Assembly (NCBI RefSeq): GCF_008933955.1 | Contig: NZ_WBXO01000001.1 | Coordinates: 372,001 to 436,000, forward strand | From: Heliorestis acidaminivorans | GTDB lineage: Bacteria > Bacillota > Desulfitobacteriia > Heliobacteriales > Heliobacteriaceae | Direction: 5' to 3' | Length of the DNA stretch: 64,000 nt | Shown: positions 36,518 through 46,838 of the stretch, one piece after another | How the letters are laid out: the number at the start of each line of letters is the position of its first letter | Position numbering within the stretch: the stretch's first letter is position 1 | Translations under genes and position numbers: made by a program | Notes under the pieces: generated by a model | Database searches by the model: none | Seen by the model: the letters and a program-made list of their open reading frames with translations, nothing else | Told to the model about the DNA's origin: nothing

Positions 36518-37150
36518 TTAGAATCGATAAATTCGACTTCGCTCTGCCGCCACAATAGCTCGCAAGCGCTCCGTCGCCTTTTCTACTTCATCATTTATGA
36601 TGCAGTAATCATACTTGTCAATATACTCCAATTCTTCAGAAGCTAAACGTAATCGTTTCTGAATCACTTCAGTACTGTCAGTTCCTCGACCGTAAATCCT
36701 TTTAGCTAGTTCTTCTAGTGAAGGTGGAGCGATGAAGATAAGTGCCGCTTCCTCGTAATGCTTCTTTACTTGTAAAGCGCCTTGAATATCGATCTCTAAG
36801 AGAACATTTTTGCCTTGACTTAAGTACTCTTCCACTTTTTCACGAGGTGTCCCATAATAATTGTCATAAACTTGAGCCCATTCTAAAAAAGAATTTGCGT
36901 TGATTTTTTGAATAAACTCTTTTTTTTCTAAGAAAAAATAATGGACACCGTCTATTTCTCCACTTCTAGGTGCTCGTGTCGTTGCTGATATTGAAAGCAT
37001 AATATCTGCTTCTTTTTCGAGCAAAGCTCGACAAAGTGTGCCTTTACCAGCCCCAGAAGGTCCTGAAACAACAATAAGTACACCTCGGTTCAGCCGTGCT
37101 AACCAAGAGTCCAAGATCTGAGCACCTTTAGTCGTTTCCATCCTCTCCAT
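36518..37150 (-). CDS. gmk: Guanylate kinase
   Basis: Phosphorylates GMP to GDP. The P-loop GPSGAGKGT, the [22 protein letters not shown]-binding block and the LLEIDIQGA motif are visible. I use the ATG at 37150, ten bases after AAGGAG, giving 210 residues; the open frame extends to 37234 but inside remA. Its start overlaps the last 23 bases of remA. Confidence 0.96.
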   Translation of the reverse strand: MERMETTKGAQILDSWLARLNRGVLIVVSGPSGAGKGTLCRALLEKEADIMLSISATTRAPRSGEIDGVHYFFLEKKEFIQKINANSFLEWAQVYDNYYGTPREKVEEYLSQGKNVLLEIDIQGALQVKKHYEEAALIFIAPPSLEELAKRIYGRGTDSTEVIQKRLRLASEELEYIDKYDYCIINDEVEKATERLRAIVAAERSRIYRF

Positions 37151-37403
37151 GTTGTACCGACTCCTTAATTGAAAGTCGATGAGCCACCGTTTCAGGTTGT
37201 ACTGCTGATAAAATGACATGATCGCTATCAACAATAATTACAGCTCGTGTACGTCTTCCATAGGTAGCATCAATTAGCATGCCCCGATCCCGTGCTTCTT
37301 GGATAATCCGTTTTATCGGTGCCGACTCAGGACTTACAATAGCCACTATTCTGTTAGCCGAAACGATATTGCCAAAACCGATGTTGATCAACTTTATATC
37401 CAC
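37128..37403 (-). CDS. remA: DUF370 regulator RemA
   Basis: Small DNA-binding regulator (91 residues). In Bacillus subtilis RemA activates biofilm matrix and osmoprotectant operons. The protein starts [14 protein letters not shown] and has [16 protein letters not shown] and [12 protein letters not shown], family hallmarks with the conserved Arg residues. The start is a GTG at 37403 after GGGGGATAAGG. Between yicC and gmk, its normal location in Bacillota; the targets in this organism are unknown. Confidence 0.93.
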   Translation of the reverse strand: MDIKLINIGFGNIVSANRIVAIVSPESAPIKRIIQEARDRGMLIDATYGRRTRAVIIVDSDHVILSAVQPETVAHRLSIKESVQHGEDGND

Positions 37404-37515
37404 AGCCTTATCCCCCTAAGCCCAGTGTAGCGATGAATGTCTGCAATCCCCTGTATTAAAGAACTTTTACGTCTAAGACTTTACCTGGTGACTCATACAT
37501 AAGTCTCTTAATACC

Positions 37516-38394
37516 TTATTCTACATTCTGAACTTGTTCCCTGATTTTCTCCAGCTCACTTTTAAAGTTGACAACATGCCGAGAAATTTCTAAGTCATTT
37601 GCTTTAGAACCAATAGTATTAACTTCTCGATTCATTTCTTGAATGATAAAATCTAGCTTCCGGCCAACTGGCTCTTTTAAGTTAAGGGCCTTCTCAAATT
37701 GCTCTAGATGACTCCATAATCGAACTAACTCTTCTGTTATGCTCACACGATCGGCAAATAACGCCACTTCTATGGCCACTCTCTGCTCGTCCACAGGAAT
37801 CTGATCGAGATATTCTTTGAGTCTTTCTTGTAGCTTTTGTCTATATTCACCGACGAGCAAAGGTGCTCTCTCTTTGATCTTCTCTGTTAAATCTTTGATA
37901 AGCTCAATTCTATTTAGTAGATCTTCATAGAGAACAGTGCCTTCATTAATGCGCATGGACAAAAGACTATCTAAAGCCTTTTGAGCAGCTTTGCTAGCTA
38001 ATTCCGAAAGTGCCTCTAAATCCTCTTCCTCTTCAGTTAATGTGATAACTTCAGGAAGATTAATGAATTGATGAACAGAAAAATCACTAGGAAGACTCAG
38101 TTCCTCTGCCAACTCTTTCAAAGATTGATAATACTGTAGTGCTAAATTCTTGTCAACCTTTACCTTTCCATTTACTTCACCAAGTTGTTCTATATTTACA
38201 AAAACATCAACTCTACCACGAGATACACCTTTTTGGAATTGTTTTTTGATAGCTTCTTCAAGAGACATGTAGGTACGTGGGATGCGCACAACCACTTCGG
38301 AATAGCGATGGTTGACCGCTTTCACTTCTACAGTTACCTGTTGTCCAGAACCGACTGCTTCTCCACGACCATAACCGGTCATGCTCTTAATCAT
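37516..38394 (-). CDS. yicC: YicC family protein (putative endoribonuclease)
   Basis: 292-residue member of the YicC/YloC family. The E. coli protein is reported to be an endoribonuclease; the role in Clostridia is inferred. The N-terminal YicC domain starts MIKSMTGYGRGE and has VEVKAVNHRY; the C-terminal DUF1732 part has KLDFIIQEMNREVNTIGSKAND. ATG at 38394 follows GAGGTGACGC. First gene of the yicC-remA-gmk-rpoZ-coaBC series. Confidence 0.9.
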   Translation of the reverse strand: MIKSMTGYGRGEAVGSGQQVTVEVKAVNHRYSEVVVRIPRTYMSLEEAIKKQFQKGVSRGRVDVFVNIEQLGEVNGKVKVDKNLALQYYQSLKELAEELSLPSDFSVHQFINLPEVITLTEEEEDLEALSELASKAAQKALDSLLSMRINEGTVLYEDLLNRIELIKDLTEKIKERAPLLVGEYRQKLQERLKEYLDQIPVDEQRVAIEVALFADRVSITEELVRLWSHLEQFEKALNLKEPVGRKLDFIIQEMNREVNTIGSKANDLEISRHVVNFKSELEKIREQVQNVE

Positions 38395-38422
38395 GTCCTT
38401 GCGTCACCTCATTATTTGTAAC

Positions 38423-38452
38423 AAAAATCGAGGCCAGAATAGCTGGCCTCGA
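38423..38452 (-). terminator. Terminator between the dapF side and yicC
   Basis: Perfect 10-base-pair stem TCGAGGCCAG/CTGGCCTCGA with a five-base loop and a TTTTT run on the minus strand. It lies just after the aminotransferase remnant and separates the dapF unit from yicC. Confidence 0.8.
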
Positions 38453-38464
38453 TAAAAGCAATTT

Positions 38465-38602
38465 TTATAATTCCGCTGTTCTAATCGCTTCTTTCATACG
38501 TGCCAGTGCCTCTCGAATCTGCTCCGTCTCTACAATCGAAGCAATACGGAAATAGCCTTCCCCATACTAACTATAACCGATTCCTAGCGAAATGACGACA
38601 CC
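38465..38602 (-). pseudogene. 3' remnant of an aminotransferase gene, LL-diaminopimelate aminotransferase type
   Basis: The minus strand reads 45 sense and stop-interrupted codons: GVVISLGIGYS, an in-frame TAG at 38567-38569, then YGEGYFRIASIVETEQIREA and a helical end up to a TAA at 38465-38467. This matches the C-terminal GVVVTPGxGFGxYGEGYFRIAL block of class I/II aminotransferases, closest in feel to the DapL family. About 90% of the gene is missing, and the remainder lies 17 bases after dapF, its common neighbour in the diaminopimelate pathway. No start codon or ribosome site is present, and the terminator behind it is retained. Confidence 0.8.
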
Positions 38603-38619
38603 CTATTAATAATTATTAT

Positions 38620-39468
38620 TTATTCCAATGGATAATTCCCTTGAAAGACTTCAACAGCTGGGCCAGTCATAAAAACTTTGTTGCTACCTTCATCCCACTC
38701 GATCTCAAGATCTCCGCCAGGCAAGTGAATTGTTGCTTGACGATCAAGGTAACCATTTAGCACAGAGCCTACTAGAGTAGCGCAAGCTCCAGTACCACAA
38801 GCAAGGGTAGGTCCTGCACCTCTTTCCCAGACACGCATATGGGCTTCATTTCTGTTAAGTATTTCTACGAACTCTACATTAGTCTTCTTGGGGAAGATTT
38901 GATGCTTTTCTACTAGAGGACCCCACTCCGTCAAGGGGGCTTGATCTATCTTATCAACATAAATTAAACAATGAGGATTGCCCATTGATAAAGCGGTTAT
39001 TTTTACAGTATTGCCATTTACATCAATCTCTTCATCTATGACCTTATCGGCATGACCAGTCATTGGTATTTTGCTTCTTTCGAAGATAGGTTCTCCCATA
39101 TCTACTTTCACGGCTACTACTTTGCCTTCATCATTTACCTGAATCTCAGGAACAATAATGCCAGCTAAGGTTTCTACTTTGATAATCTTATTCGTTACAA
39201 TAGCTCTCTCATAAACATAACGGGCAAAACAGCGAATACCATTGCCACACATCTCCGGTTCAGAACCATCAGGATTAATAATTCTCCAACTAATGTCAGC
39301 AATTTCAGAAGGAAGAACCAGAATCAGTCCATCAGCGCCGATTCCATAGTGGCGGTCACAAACTTTGATTGCTACCTCTTCCCAATCTTTGTGCTCTAAG
39401 TAAGGACTTTTTCTCGCATCAACAATTACAAAATCGTTACCTAATCCGTGCATTTTTACAAATTCCAT
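38620..39468 (-). CDS. dapF: Diaminopimelate epimerase
   Basis: Converts LL- to meso-diaminopimelate for lysine and peptidoglycan. 282 residues starting MEFVKMHGLGNDFVIVD. The two catalytic cysteines are visible: in EMCGNGIRCFARY and in ACGTGACA. It lies 26 bases after the calcium ATPase gene, and the aminotransferase remnant follows. Meso-DAP is needed for the peptidoglycan of this type of organism, so the enzyme is expected to be essential. Confidence 0.97.
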   Translation of the reverse strand: MEFVKMHGLGNDFVIVDARKSPYLEHKDWEEVAIKVCDRHYGIGADGLILVLPSEIADISWRIINPDGSEPEMCGNGIRCFARYVYERAIVTNKIIKVETLAGIIVPEIQVNDEGKVVAVKVDMGEPIFERSKIPMTGHADKVIDEEIDVNGNTVKITALSMGNPHCLIYVDKIDQAPLTEWGPLVEKHQIFPKKTNVEFVEILNRNEAHMRVWERGAGPTLACGTGACATLVGSVLNGYLDRQATIHLPGGDLEIEWDEGSNKVFMTGPAVEVFQGNYPLE

Positions 39469-39494
39469 TTTGCACAGGTGCCACCTTTCTGATT

Positions 39495-42290
39495 CTATTT
39501 CTTCAAATCCACAGGAGATTGATGTACTAAGCGATTTCTGCGGCTAAGGAAATGCCAGATTCCTGCCAATAGAAGCCATCCTCCTGCCATAAACAGTATA
39601 ACAAGCCAATGAGAGATCTCAAGAGGAACAGTCTGAAAAATCAATTGTAAGGGTGGAATATATACGACTGCTATTTGCATAAGGGCTGATAAAGCGACTG
39701 CCCCAATTAAATAAGGATTGCTAGTCCACCCCAGTTCGAAGATAGAGTATTTTTCGGAGCGACAGTCAAAAACATAAAAAAGTTGAAAAAAAGTAAGTGT
39801 ACAAAAAGCCATCGTTCTGGCTAAATCTAAGTCACCAAGATAGATTCCATAAGAGAAAACTGCTAGTGTAGCAACACCACAATATGCTCCCCAAAAGAGA
39901 ATCTTCTGTGCAAGTCCCCTTGAAAAAATACTTTCTTGAGGATGCCGTGGTGAGCGTTCCATTACATCAGGCTCAGACTTTTCTAAACCTAAAGCTAATG
40001 CTGGTAATCCATCAGTAACTAAGTTAACCCATAGCAGTTGTACTGGTAAAAGAGGTAAAGGCATAGCCATGAGGCTGGCCAAAAACATAACAAGAACTTC
40101 TCCCGTATTGCAAGACAATAAATAACGGATAAACTTACGTATGTTATCATATATAGTTCGTCCATGTTGTACAGCAGTAGCAATAGTTACAAAATTATCG
40201 TCAGCCAAAACCATAGAAGAAGCTTCTTTCGTTACATCAGTACCTGTTCTACCCATAGAAATACCAATATCTGCTTCTTTTACAGCTGGAGCATCATTAA
40301 CACCATCGCCTGTCATGGCAACAACTTGACCTTGTTTTTTGAAAGCTCCTACAATACGAAGCTTGTGGACTGGTGAAACACGGGCAAAGACAGAAGTCCC
40401 TTCTACACGCTCAATAAGCTCTTTATCAGTCATTTTATCTAATTGATGACCTACAATCACTTCTTGAGAGCTTTTGGCAATTCCTAATTCTCTAGCAATA
40501 GCTAGGCCAGTAACAGGGTGATCTCCAGTAATCATCACCGTCTTAATGCCCGCTCGCTGACAACGTTGTACAGCTTTTTGAACTCCTGGTCTTGGTGGAT
40601 CCATCATGCCTGCAAAACCAAGAAAGATCAAATTTTCTTCAGCCTTAGAAGCTACATCTTCATCGGTAATATCAAGGTGCGGTAAAACTCGATAAGCTAG
40701 CGCTATAACACGCAGAGCTTTTTGTCCCATCTTCTCACTCTCTAAAAGCAAAGACTGCTTTTCTTCTTCCGATAAAGAGTAAGTTTGTCCATCTCTTTGC
40801 ACGGCTGAAGAAAGGTTAAGAATTGCTTCAGGAGCTCCTTTGACGTAAGAAAAATAACGCTGGTAAGAGTTTTTAACAATGACCGCCATTCTCTTGCGAT
40901 TGGAGTCAAAAGGGATCTCTCTTATTCTTTCAAACTCTTTTTCTACATTTTCACGGTAAATTCCTCCTTTAGCACTTAAAACCATTAAAGCACCTTCCGT
41001 TGGATCACCTTGAATCTGCCAAGAGCCCTCTTTCTTGGGTAATAACGATCCTTTGGGCTTTTTAAGCACCGCATTATTACATATAGTTGCCGCACGTAAA
41101 AGATCTTTTATTATAACTTTGTTTTTTAAGACTTCTCCGTGCATTCTAAAAGCACCGATAGGTTCATAGCCTTGTCCATCAACTTTTATCGTATCACTCT
41201 GACCTGGAAGGAACATTTCGCGAACAGTCATCTCATTTTGTGTTAACGTGCCTGTCTTATCTGAACAAATCACGGTAGCGCAACCTAATGTTTCTACAGC
41301 TGGCAACTTGCGAATAATCGCCCTATTTTTGATCATTTTTTGGACACCAATAGCTAGTGCAATCGTTACAATAGCAGGCAGACCCTCAGGAATAGCGGCT
41401 ACAGCAAGACTAACACCAACTAAGAGCATTCGATAGATAGGCTCTCCTTGCCATAAACCAATTAACACAACGAGTGTACAGATTAGCAGACATAGTACAA
41501 CAAGAACTTTACCTAAATGTTCTAGACGCCGCTGTAAAGGTGTCATATCTTGGCCCACTGATTCCATTAAGTTAGCTATATTACCCATCTCAGTATCCAT
41601 TGCAGTGGCCACAACAAGGCCTTGACCACGACCTTGTGTAACCATAGTTCCGGCATAAGCCATGTTCTTTCGATCGCCTAGGCTTGTCTCACTAGCATCT
41701 ATGCTTTCGATTTGCTTGCTAACAGCAATCGATTCACCTGTAAGAGCCGCTTCATCTACTTTGAGGTCGGACAGTTCCAATAATCTTAAATCGGCCGGTA
41801 CGCGATCACCAGCTTCTAAAAAGACAAGATCGCCGGGCACAACTTTTTCTGCCGCTATTTTTTTTACTTGTCCACCACGAAGCACTTTAGCCTCAGGTGC
41901 TGTAAGCTTTTGCAAAGCTTCTAAGGACTTTTCAGCTCGATATTCCTGAACAAAGCCAAGCAGGGCATTCATAACAACAATTACCAAAATAGTAACAGCA
42001 TCAACAATTTCACCTAAGAAAAAGGAAAAAAGAGTTGCGCCAAGCAAAACAAGAATCATAAAATCTTGAAATTGATTCAATAGTTTTTTCCACAGTGGCT
42101 CACTCTCTGCTTTTTTTAGGCAATTAGGACCTACGTAAGCTAACCTCTCTTTGGCGGCCTGCTCGGACAAACCGTTATCTTGATTACTTTCAAAGTAATG
42201 TAGTACTTTTTCTGTTGTGAATTGATGCCAAGGCTTGTCCCTTAAGGACTGTGACTTGTCCTTACCATCGACAGGGCTCTCTCTTCCCAT
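39495..42290 (-). CDS. SERCA-type calcium-transporting P-type ATPase
   Basis: 931-residue ion pump of the P2A class, expected to export Ca2+. It has an N-terminal cation-ATPase domain, TGES at 184-187, the M4 ion-binding PEGLP at 301-305, phosphorylated Asp344 in [18 protein letters not shown], and M5/M6 residues in CNTGEVL and [12 protein letters not shown] that match SERCA calcium sites. About ten membrane helices. The ATG at 42290 follows TAAGGAGG. The role could be Ca2+ homeostasis or spore-related calcium; not provable here. Confidence 0.92.
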   Translation of the reverse strand: MGRESPVDGKDKSQSLRDKPWHQFTTEKVLHYFESNQDNGLSEQAAKERLAYVGPNCLKKAESEPLWKKLLNQFQDFMILVLLGATLFSFFLGEIVDAVTILVIVVMNALLGFVQEYRAEKSLEALQKLTAPEAKVLRGGQVKKIAAEKVVPGDLVFLEAGDRVPADLRLLELSDLKVDEAALTGESIAVSKQIESIDASETSLGDRKNMAYAGTMVTQGRGQGLVVATAMDTEMGNIANLMESVGQDMTPLQRRLEHLGKVLVVLCLLICTLVVLIGLWQGEPIYRMLLVGVSLAVAAIPEGLPAIVTIALAIGVQKMIKNRAIIRKLPAVETLGCATVICSDKTGTLTQNEMTVREMFLPGQSDTIKVDGQGYEPIGAFRMHGEVLKNKVIIKDLLRAATICNNAVLKKPKGSLLPKKEGSWQIQGDPTEGALMVLSAKGGIYRENVEKEFERIREIPFDSNRKRMAVIVKNSYQRYFSYVKGAPEAILNLSSAVQRDGQTYSLSEEEKQSLLLESEKMGQKALRVIALAYRVLPHLDITDEDVASKAEENLIFLGFAGMMDPPRPGVQKAVQRCQRAGIKTVMITGDHPVTGLAIARELGIAKSSQEVIVGHQLDKMTDKELIERVEGTSVFARVSPVHKLRIVGAFKKQGQVVAMTGDGVNDAPAVKEADIGISMGRTGTDVTKEASSMVLADDNFVTIATAVQHGRTIYDNIRKFIRYLLSCNTGEVLVMFLASLMAMPLPLLPVQLLWVNLVTDGLPALALGLEKSEPDVMERSPRHPQESIFSRGLAQKILFWGAYCGVATLAVFSYGIYLGDLDLARTMAFCTLTFFQLFYVFDCRSEKYSIFELGWTSNPYLIGAVALSALMQIAVVYIPPLQLIFQTVPLEISHWLVILFMAGGWLLLAGIWHFLSRRNRLVHQSPVDLKK

Positions 42291-42421
42291 GACTGTTCCT
42301 CCTTAGTGGAAAGGTAATAAAAAGCTAAGCTGATGCTTCTCTTTTTCATGACTATGTTCAGGAAAAGCTTTCCATGACGAGGACAAGCAAGAAAGTAGCT
42401 ACAAAGATGGTAATTTCTCAA

Positions 42422-42450
42422 TTGCTCCACTAAAAGGGTCATGGTATGAT
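42422..42450 (+). promoter_or_regulatory. Promoter of rqcH
   Basis: TTGCTC (42422-42427), 17-base spacer, TATGAT (42445-42450). AAAGGAGG and the rqcH ATG follow within 30 bases, so the leader would be very short. No other gene lies between the ATPase start and rqcH. Confidence 0.7.
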
Positions 42451-42479
42451 CAATATGAATCAAAGGAGGTCCAAACAAA

Positions 42480-44285
42480 ATGGCCTTAGATGGCATTACA
42501 CTTCATCACATTGTTGATGAATTAAAAGAAACCTTAATTACAGGACGGATTGATCGCATAGTACAACCCTTACCAGAAGAGATTCATATTCTAGGGAGAA
42601 CCGGTGCTAAGCATTGGCGTTTGTTGCTATCAGTTCAGGCCATGACAGCGCGCCTTCATATGACTAAAGTAAATAAAACAAACCCGCCCCAACCTCCTCT
42701 GTTTTGCATGGTTTTGCGAAAACACTTAGAAAGTGGACGGGTTAAAAAAATCGAACAAATTCCCTGGGAACGCATTGTGATGATTACAGTTGAAGGGAAA
42801 GATGAGCTAGGAGGTCGAAGTGAGAAAAAGTTAATCTTGGAGATCATGGGTCGCCACTCAAACCTTATTCTAGTAGATGAAGAATCATCTGCTATTCTCG
42901 ATGGGTTGCGACGCTACAGTCATGCACTTAGTCGACATCGTGAAGTCTTACCGGGCCGACCCTACGTCCTCCCACCTGCTCAAAACAAAATTGCTCCTAA
43001 TCAGCTTAATGATGAACTACTAGCTTCGCTTCTCTATACAGAACCTGATAAAAAAGTTGTGAAGGTATTACAGCAACAAATTGCTGGACTTAGTATGGAA
43101 ACAACACAAGAGATAATTTACCGAGCTGGTCTCAATGCAGAAATTACTGCAGACCAATGTGGTAATTACGAACTTGGAAGAATTATCATCGCTTTTAGAG
43201 AACTATTACAGTATCTTGACAAAAAAGAAAAAGAAAGTTATCTATACTGGGCTGGAGATGAGCTAAAAACTTTCGCTCCCTGGCCTCTTCAGCATTTAGA
43301 AAAAACTTTAAGTAAAACAGAAAAAGAAAGTATTAACGAAACACTCGATGCTTTCTATCATGGGAAAGAAAGTATCGATAAAACTAATCAACTTCGTCAA
43401 AGTTTGCAAAAAAAAGTAGCTATTGAATGGGATAAACTACAACGTAAGCAAGTTAGTCAGACTCAAGATATAGTAGAAGCGGAAAAATATCTTATCTGTC
43501 GCACTTGGGGCGATCTAATTCTTACTAATCTTTATCAATTACAAGGTGGCGAAAAGGTACTACAGGCTTATGACTTAGAAAGGCCAGAACAAATTCACCA
43601 AATTCCTTTAGATGTAGCTCTTTCGCCTAGTGAAAACGCGCAGAAATATTATAGTCGTTATAACAAAGCAACATTAACAGTACGGCAAGCTACAGAACAA
43701 CTAGCAAAAACAAAAAATGAGCTCCAATATTTGAGCTCTATTCTAACCATGCTTGAGCAAAGTGAATCTTTAGAAGAGTTAGCAGAAATCAAAGAAGAGC
43801 TTGTTCAAGAAGGTTACTGGCAAAAAGAAAAAGAAAAAGAGAAAGTAAAACAAAAGAAACAAAAACAAGGAAAGCAAAAGTCACAAAGTACGCAAAAAGC
43901 TGCTCCCCCTCCTGAACCTCTAAAGGTAGAGTATGAAGGGTGGACGATTTTGATCGGTCGCAACAACCGTCAAAATGAATATGTAACAATGAAATTAGGT
44001 CGTGATAAAGATCTTTGGCTGCATACAAAAGACATTCCGGGAGCTCATGTACTTATTCTACGTCGTCAAGATAAAGATGTACCTGCTACAGTTTTGGAAA
44101 TCGCGGCCGCTTACGCCGCTTATTACAGCCAGGGCCGCCAAAGTACAAAAGTTCCTGTGGACTTCACTGAGCGTCGTTTTGTACGCAAACCATCGGGAGC
44201 TAAGCCTGGTTTTGTAATTTATGATCATCAACAGACGATTATGGCTAATCCACAAATGATCTACGAGAAAACTAGCAATTTATAA
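42480..44285 (+). CDS. rqcH: Ribosome quality control protein RqcH (NFACT family)
   Basis: Binds stalled 50S subunits with peptidyl-tRNA and adds C-terminal alanine tails that mark proteins for degradation. 601 residues: an N-terminal NFACT-N domain (MALDGITLHHIVDEL), a helical middle, a lysine-rich linker around residues 455-480 and the C-terminal NFACT-R domain with GRNNRQNEYVTMKLGRDKDLWLHTKDIPGAH read as two pieces. Older names are fibronectin-binding protein. ATG after AAAGGAGG. Confidence 0.93.
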   Translation: MALDGITLHHIVDELKETLITGRIDRIVQPLPEEIHILGRTGAKHWRLLLSVQAMTARLHMTKVNKTNPPQPPLFCMVLRKHLESGRVKKIEQIPWERIVMITVEGKDELGGRSEKKLILEIMGRHSNLILVDEESSAILDGLRRYSHALSRHREVLPGRPYVLPPAQNKIAPNQLNDELLASLLYTEPDKKVVKVLQQQIAGLSMETTQEIIYRAGLNAEITADQCGNYELGRIIIAFRELLQYLDKKEKESYLYWAGDELKTFAPWPLQHLEKTLSKTEKESINETLDAFYHGKESIDKTNQLRQSLQKKVAIEWDKLQRKQVSQTQDIVEAEKYLICRTWGDLILTNLYQLQGGEKVLQAYDLERPEQIHQIPLDVALSPSENAQKYYSRYNKATLTVRQATEQLAKTKNELQYLSSILTMLEQSESLEELAEIKEELVQEGYWQKEKEKEKVKQKKQKQGKQKSQSTQKAAPPPEPLKVEYEGWTILIGRNNRQNEYVTMKLGRDKDLWLHTKDIPGAHVLILRRQDKDVPATVLEIAAAYAAYYSQGRQSTKVPVDFTERRFVRKPSGAKPGFVIYDHQQTIMANPQMIYEKTSNL

Positions 44286-44579
44286 AAAATACAAGTCGCT
44301 AAAAAGACAGAAGTGTGTGTAATATCATAATTACGTTAATTTTTAGAAAATACTTGTCCTTTTTTGTATTATCCTATACAATGTTAAACGGTTATGGCGA
44401 GGGAGGGCATTTTTTGGCGCTTTTTTGGTAGAGAAAAAAGAGAGAAAAAGCCAAAAAAAGAAAATCCATGGTCCTTATCAATGAGTTGACCCTTGTATGA
44501 TTGGTTGTAAAAACTCATAGACTGATGATGAATGACAACATAATTGATGCCACTGTTTCAATAGCTAAGGAGGAAACTA
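44286..44579 (+). other. Intergenic region before the MFS gene
   Basis: 294 bases without a credible gene. Two weak promoter-like pairs occur: TTGTCC with TATACA at only 15 bases, and TTGACC with TAAAAA at 16 bases. There is no clear rqcH terminator. The ribosome site GCTAAGGAGG sits six bases before the MFS ATG. Confidence 0.5.
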
Positions 44580-45785
44580 ATGAACTCATCGTCGCGGGGC
44601 TGGCTAGTCGTTCTAGCGGGTCTGGGAATCAATCTTACCCTTGGTATCCTTTATACTTGGAGCGTTTTTGCTAAAGAGTTAACAGAAACTCTCAATTGGA
44701 CTAATACTGAAGCTACTTTACCTTACACTTTAGCAATTGGTATGTTTGCCTTACTTATGTGGCCTGCTGGTCGTATGCAAGACCGCTTTGGAGCTCGTAT
44801 AGTTGCTACCGTCGGTGGTGCTCTATGTGGTCTTGGCCTAGTTATCGCCAGTCTATCCCTTACACCAACGACTGTTATGCTAGCCTTTGGTATTTTGACA
44901 GGTGCAGGTATAGGACTAGCCTATGCCGCCGCAACTCCGGCAGCTATCAAATGGTTTCCACCAGCCAAAAAAGGCTTAATTACAGGTATTGTTGTAACAG
45001 GTTTTGGTGGAGCTCCTATCTACGCTTCCCCCTTAGCAACATATATGTTAAATAACTATGGAATTCAACAGTCTTTTCTCATTTTAGGTCTTTCTTTTAT
45101 GGTTATTAGTGTTTTGTTGGCCCAGCTTCTTGTACCACCTCCAACACCAAAAAATACAGGTGCTGGTGCTACAACTGCTTTTCAAGGACATCAATATAGT
45201 GTATCTGAAATGGTCAAAACATCTCAGTTCTATTATCTCTGGCTTATCTTTGCTTGTATTGCCATGTCTGGTCTGATGGTAATTGGTCATGCCGCCAAAA
45301 TCATGAGCTTAAGCGGCGCTCAGTGGGGCTTTATCCTAGTAGCTATTCTAGCTGTCGCCAACGCAGGTGGCCGTTTAGCTTCTGGAGCTCTATCAGACAA
45401 CCTCGGTCGTACCAAAACAATGACTTATGTTTTTGCTCCTGCCGCTCTAGTCTTAGTTTTACTTAACTTTATCGAATCTCCCTACATGATAGCGTCTGCA
45501 CTGATTGTAATTGGCTTTGCTTATGGCGCATCTATTGCCTTAATACCAGCAACAACTGCTGATTATTACGGAACGAAAAATTTAGGTACTAACTATGGCG
45601 TAATTTTTACAGGTTGGGGTGTTGGTGGTGTTTTCGGTCCTATGCTAGCTGGCTATATGGTCGATTCCACCGGCACTTACACAGTAGCATATGTAGTTGC
45701 CGCTGTTTTAGCGGCCATCGCAACAGTATTAGCCGCCATGCTAAAGGCCCCTGCAGAAGAAAAAGGACGAAAAGCTTTGGCATAA
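44580..45785 (+). CDS. OFA-family MFS transporter
   Basis: 401-residue major facilitator protein with about 12 membrane helices. The start GWLVVLAGLGINLTLGIL with the YTWSVF motif is the mark of the oxalate/formate antiporter (OFA) family, and GRMQDRFGARIV is the loop 2-3 signature. The substrate is not recognisable; family members carry organic anions such as oxalate, formate or lactate. Two good terminators lie behind it and it converges with pyrD. Confidence 0.85.
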   Translation: MNSSSRGWLVVLAGLGINLTLGILYTWSVFAKELTETLNWTNTEATLPYTLAIGMFALLMWPAGRMQDRFGARIVATVGGALCGLGLVIASLSLTPTTVMLAFGILTGAGIGLAYAAATPAAIKWFPPAKKGLITGIVVTGFGGAPIYASPLATYMLNNYGIQQSFLILGLSFMVISVLLAQLLVPPPTPKNTGAGATTAFQGHQYSVSEMVKTSQFYYLWLIFACIAMSGLMVIGHAAKIMSLSGAQWGFILVAILAVANAGGRLASGALSDNLGRTKTMTYVFAPAALVLVLLNFIESPYMIASALIVIGFAYGASIALIPATTADYYGTKNLGTNYGVIFTGWGVGGVFGPMLAGYMVDSTGTYTVAYVVAAVLAAIATVLAAMLKAPAEEKGRKALA

Positions 45786-45825
45786 ATCTCTCAATAACTT
45801 CGCCTGAAATAATTTTGCCTAAGCA

Positions 45826-45858
45826 GGCCTCCCTATTATAAGGGGAGGTCTTTTTTTT
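45826..45858 (+). terminator. Terminator of the MFS gene
   Basis: Stem GGCCTCCCT/GGGGAGGTC (two wobble pairs) with a short AT loop, followed by eight Ts on the plus strand, 41 bases after the stop of the transporter. It faces the pyrD terminator next to it. Confidence 0.88.
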
Positions 45859-45861
45859 GCA

Positions 45862-45898
45862 AAAAAAGGAAGGCTATCGATGAAAGCCTTCCTTTTTT
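45862..45898 (-). terminator. Terminator of the pyr operon
   Basis: Perfect 14-base-pair stem AAAAAAGGAAGGCT/AGCCTTCCTTTTTT with a nine-base loop. On the minus strand it ends in a T run, closing the pyrR-to-pyrD operon. It is symmetric enough to also work on the plus strand. Confidence 0.88.
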
Positions 45899-45920
45899 GA
45901 CTATTTATTATAATTATCAT

Positions 45921-46838
45921 CTAACTACTATGGGCCGCACCAACTAAGTCTTGAAGAGTATTTATGCCTTCTTGAAGACAGAAAGCTTCAATACCTTCTA
46001 ATATATCTATAGTTGCTTTCGGATTAACAAAGTTGGCCGTTCCTACAGCGATGGCAGTAGCACCAGCCATAATAAACTCAATAGCATCTTCTGCCGTTGT
46101 GATCCCTCCCATACCTAAGATAGGTACGGCGGGAAGAGCTCGGTGAACCTGATAGACCATGCGTAAAGCTACTGGTTTTACAGCAGGTCCCGAAAGACCA
46201 CCAAAAATATTAGCCAATTGAGGCTTTCTTTGCTTAGTATCAATAGCCATTCCTAGAAGCGTATTGATTAAAGCAATAGCATCAGCTCCGACATCGACAA
46301 CAGCCTTAGCCATTTCCGTAATATCAGTTACATTAGGTGATAGTTTAACAATGACAGGTTTTTTGGTATGCTCACGAACCATTTTTGTCACATCAGCGGC
46401 CATAGTAGGAACAGTACCAAACTGAATGCCACCTTGCTTTACATTAGGGCAAGATATGTTTACTTCTATGGCAGAAATACCTTCACAAGCATCAATCATG
46501 GCCGCAAGTTGGCCATACTCTTCTAAGGTGTTCCCACTGATATTCACAATGATCGGTGTTCCGAGAGGTTGTAAAGCTGGCAAGTGTTGCTTAATAAAAC
46601 CATCAATACCTGGATTTTGTAAGCCAATGGCGTTAAGCATTCCTGCCGGAGTCTCAGCCATACGCGGTGTAGCATTACCTTCTCGTGGTTCTAGCGTCGT
46701 TCCTTTGACAACAATAGCACCAAGTCGACGTAAATCCACAAAAGGTGCGTATTCTAACCCAAAGCCAAATGTTCCCGATGCTGTCGTCACTGGGTTTTGC
46801 ATTGCTAGGCCACCAAGATTAACTTTGAGATCAGTCAT
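45921..46838 (-). CDS. pyrD: Dihydroorotate dehydrogenase B, catalytic subunit
   Basis: Oxidises dihydroorotate to orotate. The 305-residue FMN-binding TIM barrel has [11 protein letters not shown], the [12 protein letters not shown] motif with the catalytic Cys of type 1B enzymes, and [19 protein letters not shown]. The ATG at 46838 follows GAGGTG and overlaps pyrK by eight bases. With PyrK it forms the NAD-linked complex used by anaerobes and Gram-positives. Confidence 0.97.
   Translation of the reverse strand: MTDLKVNLGGLAMQNPVTTASGTFGFGLEYAPFVDLRRLGAIVVKGTTLEPREGNATPRMAETPAGMLNAIGLQNPGIDGFIKQHLPALQPLGTPIIVNISGNTLEEYGQLAAMIDACEGISAIEVNISCPNVKQGGIQFGTVPTMAADVTKMVREHTKKPVIVKLSPNVTDITEMAKAVVDVGADAIALINTLLGMAIDTKQRKPQLANIFGGLSGPAVKPVALRMVYQVHRALPAVPILGMGGITTAEDAIEFIMAGATAIAVGTANFVNPKATIDILEGIEAFCLQEGINTLQDLVGAAHSS

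Noticed and set aside
37404..37515. Gene between remA and yicC
   Set aside because: Only 112 bases, without a start codon and ribosome site in a useful frame.
44402..44417. AGGGAGGGCATTTTTT also found before gpr at 10455-10470
   Set aside because: A 16-base match of ribosome-site plus T-run type. The copy before the MFS gene leads to only a five-codon frame, so chance is the simplest explanation.
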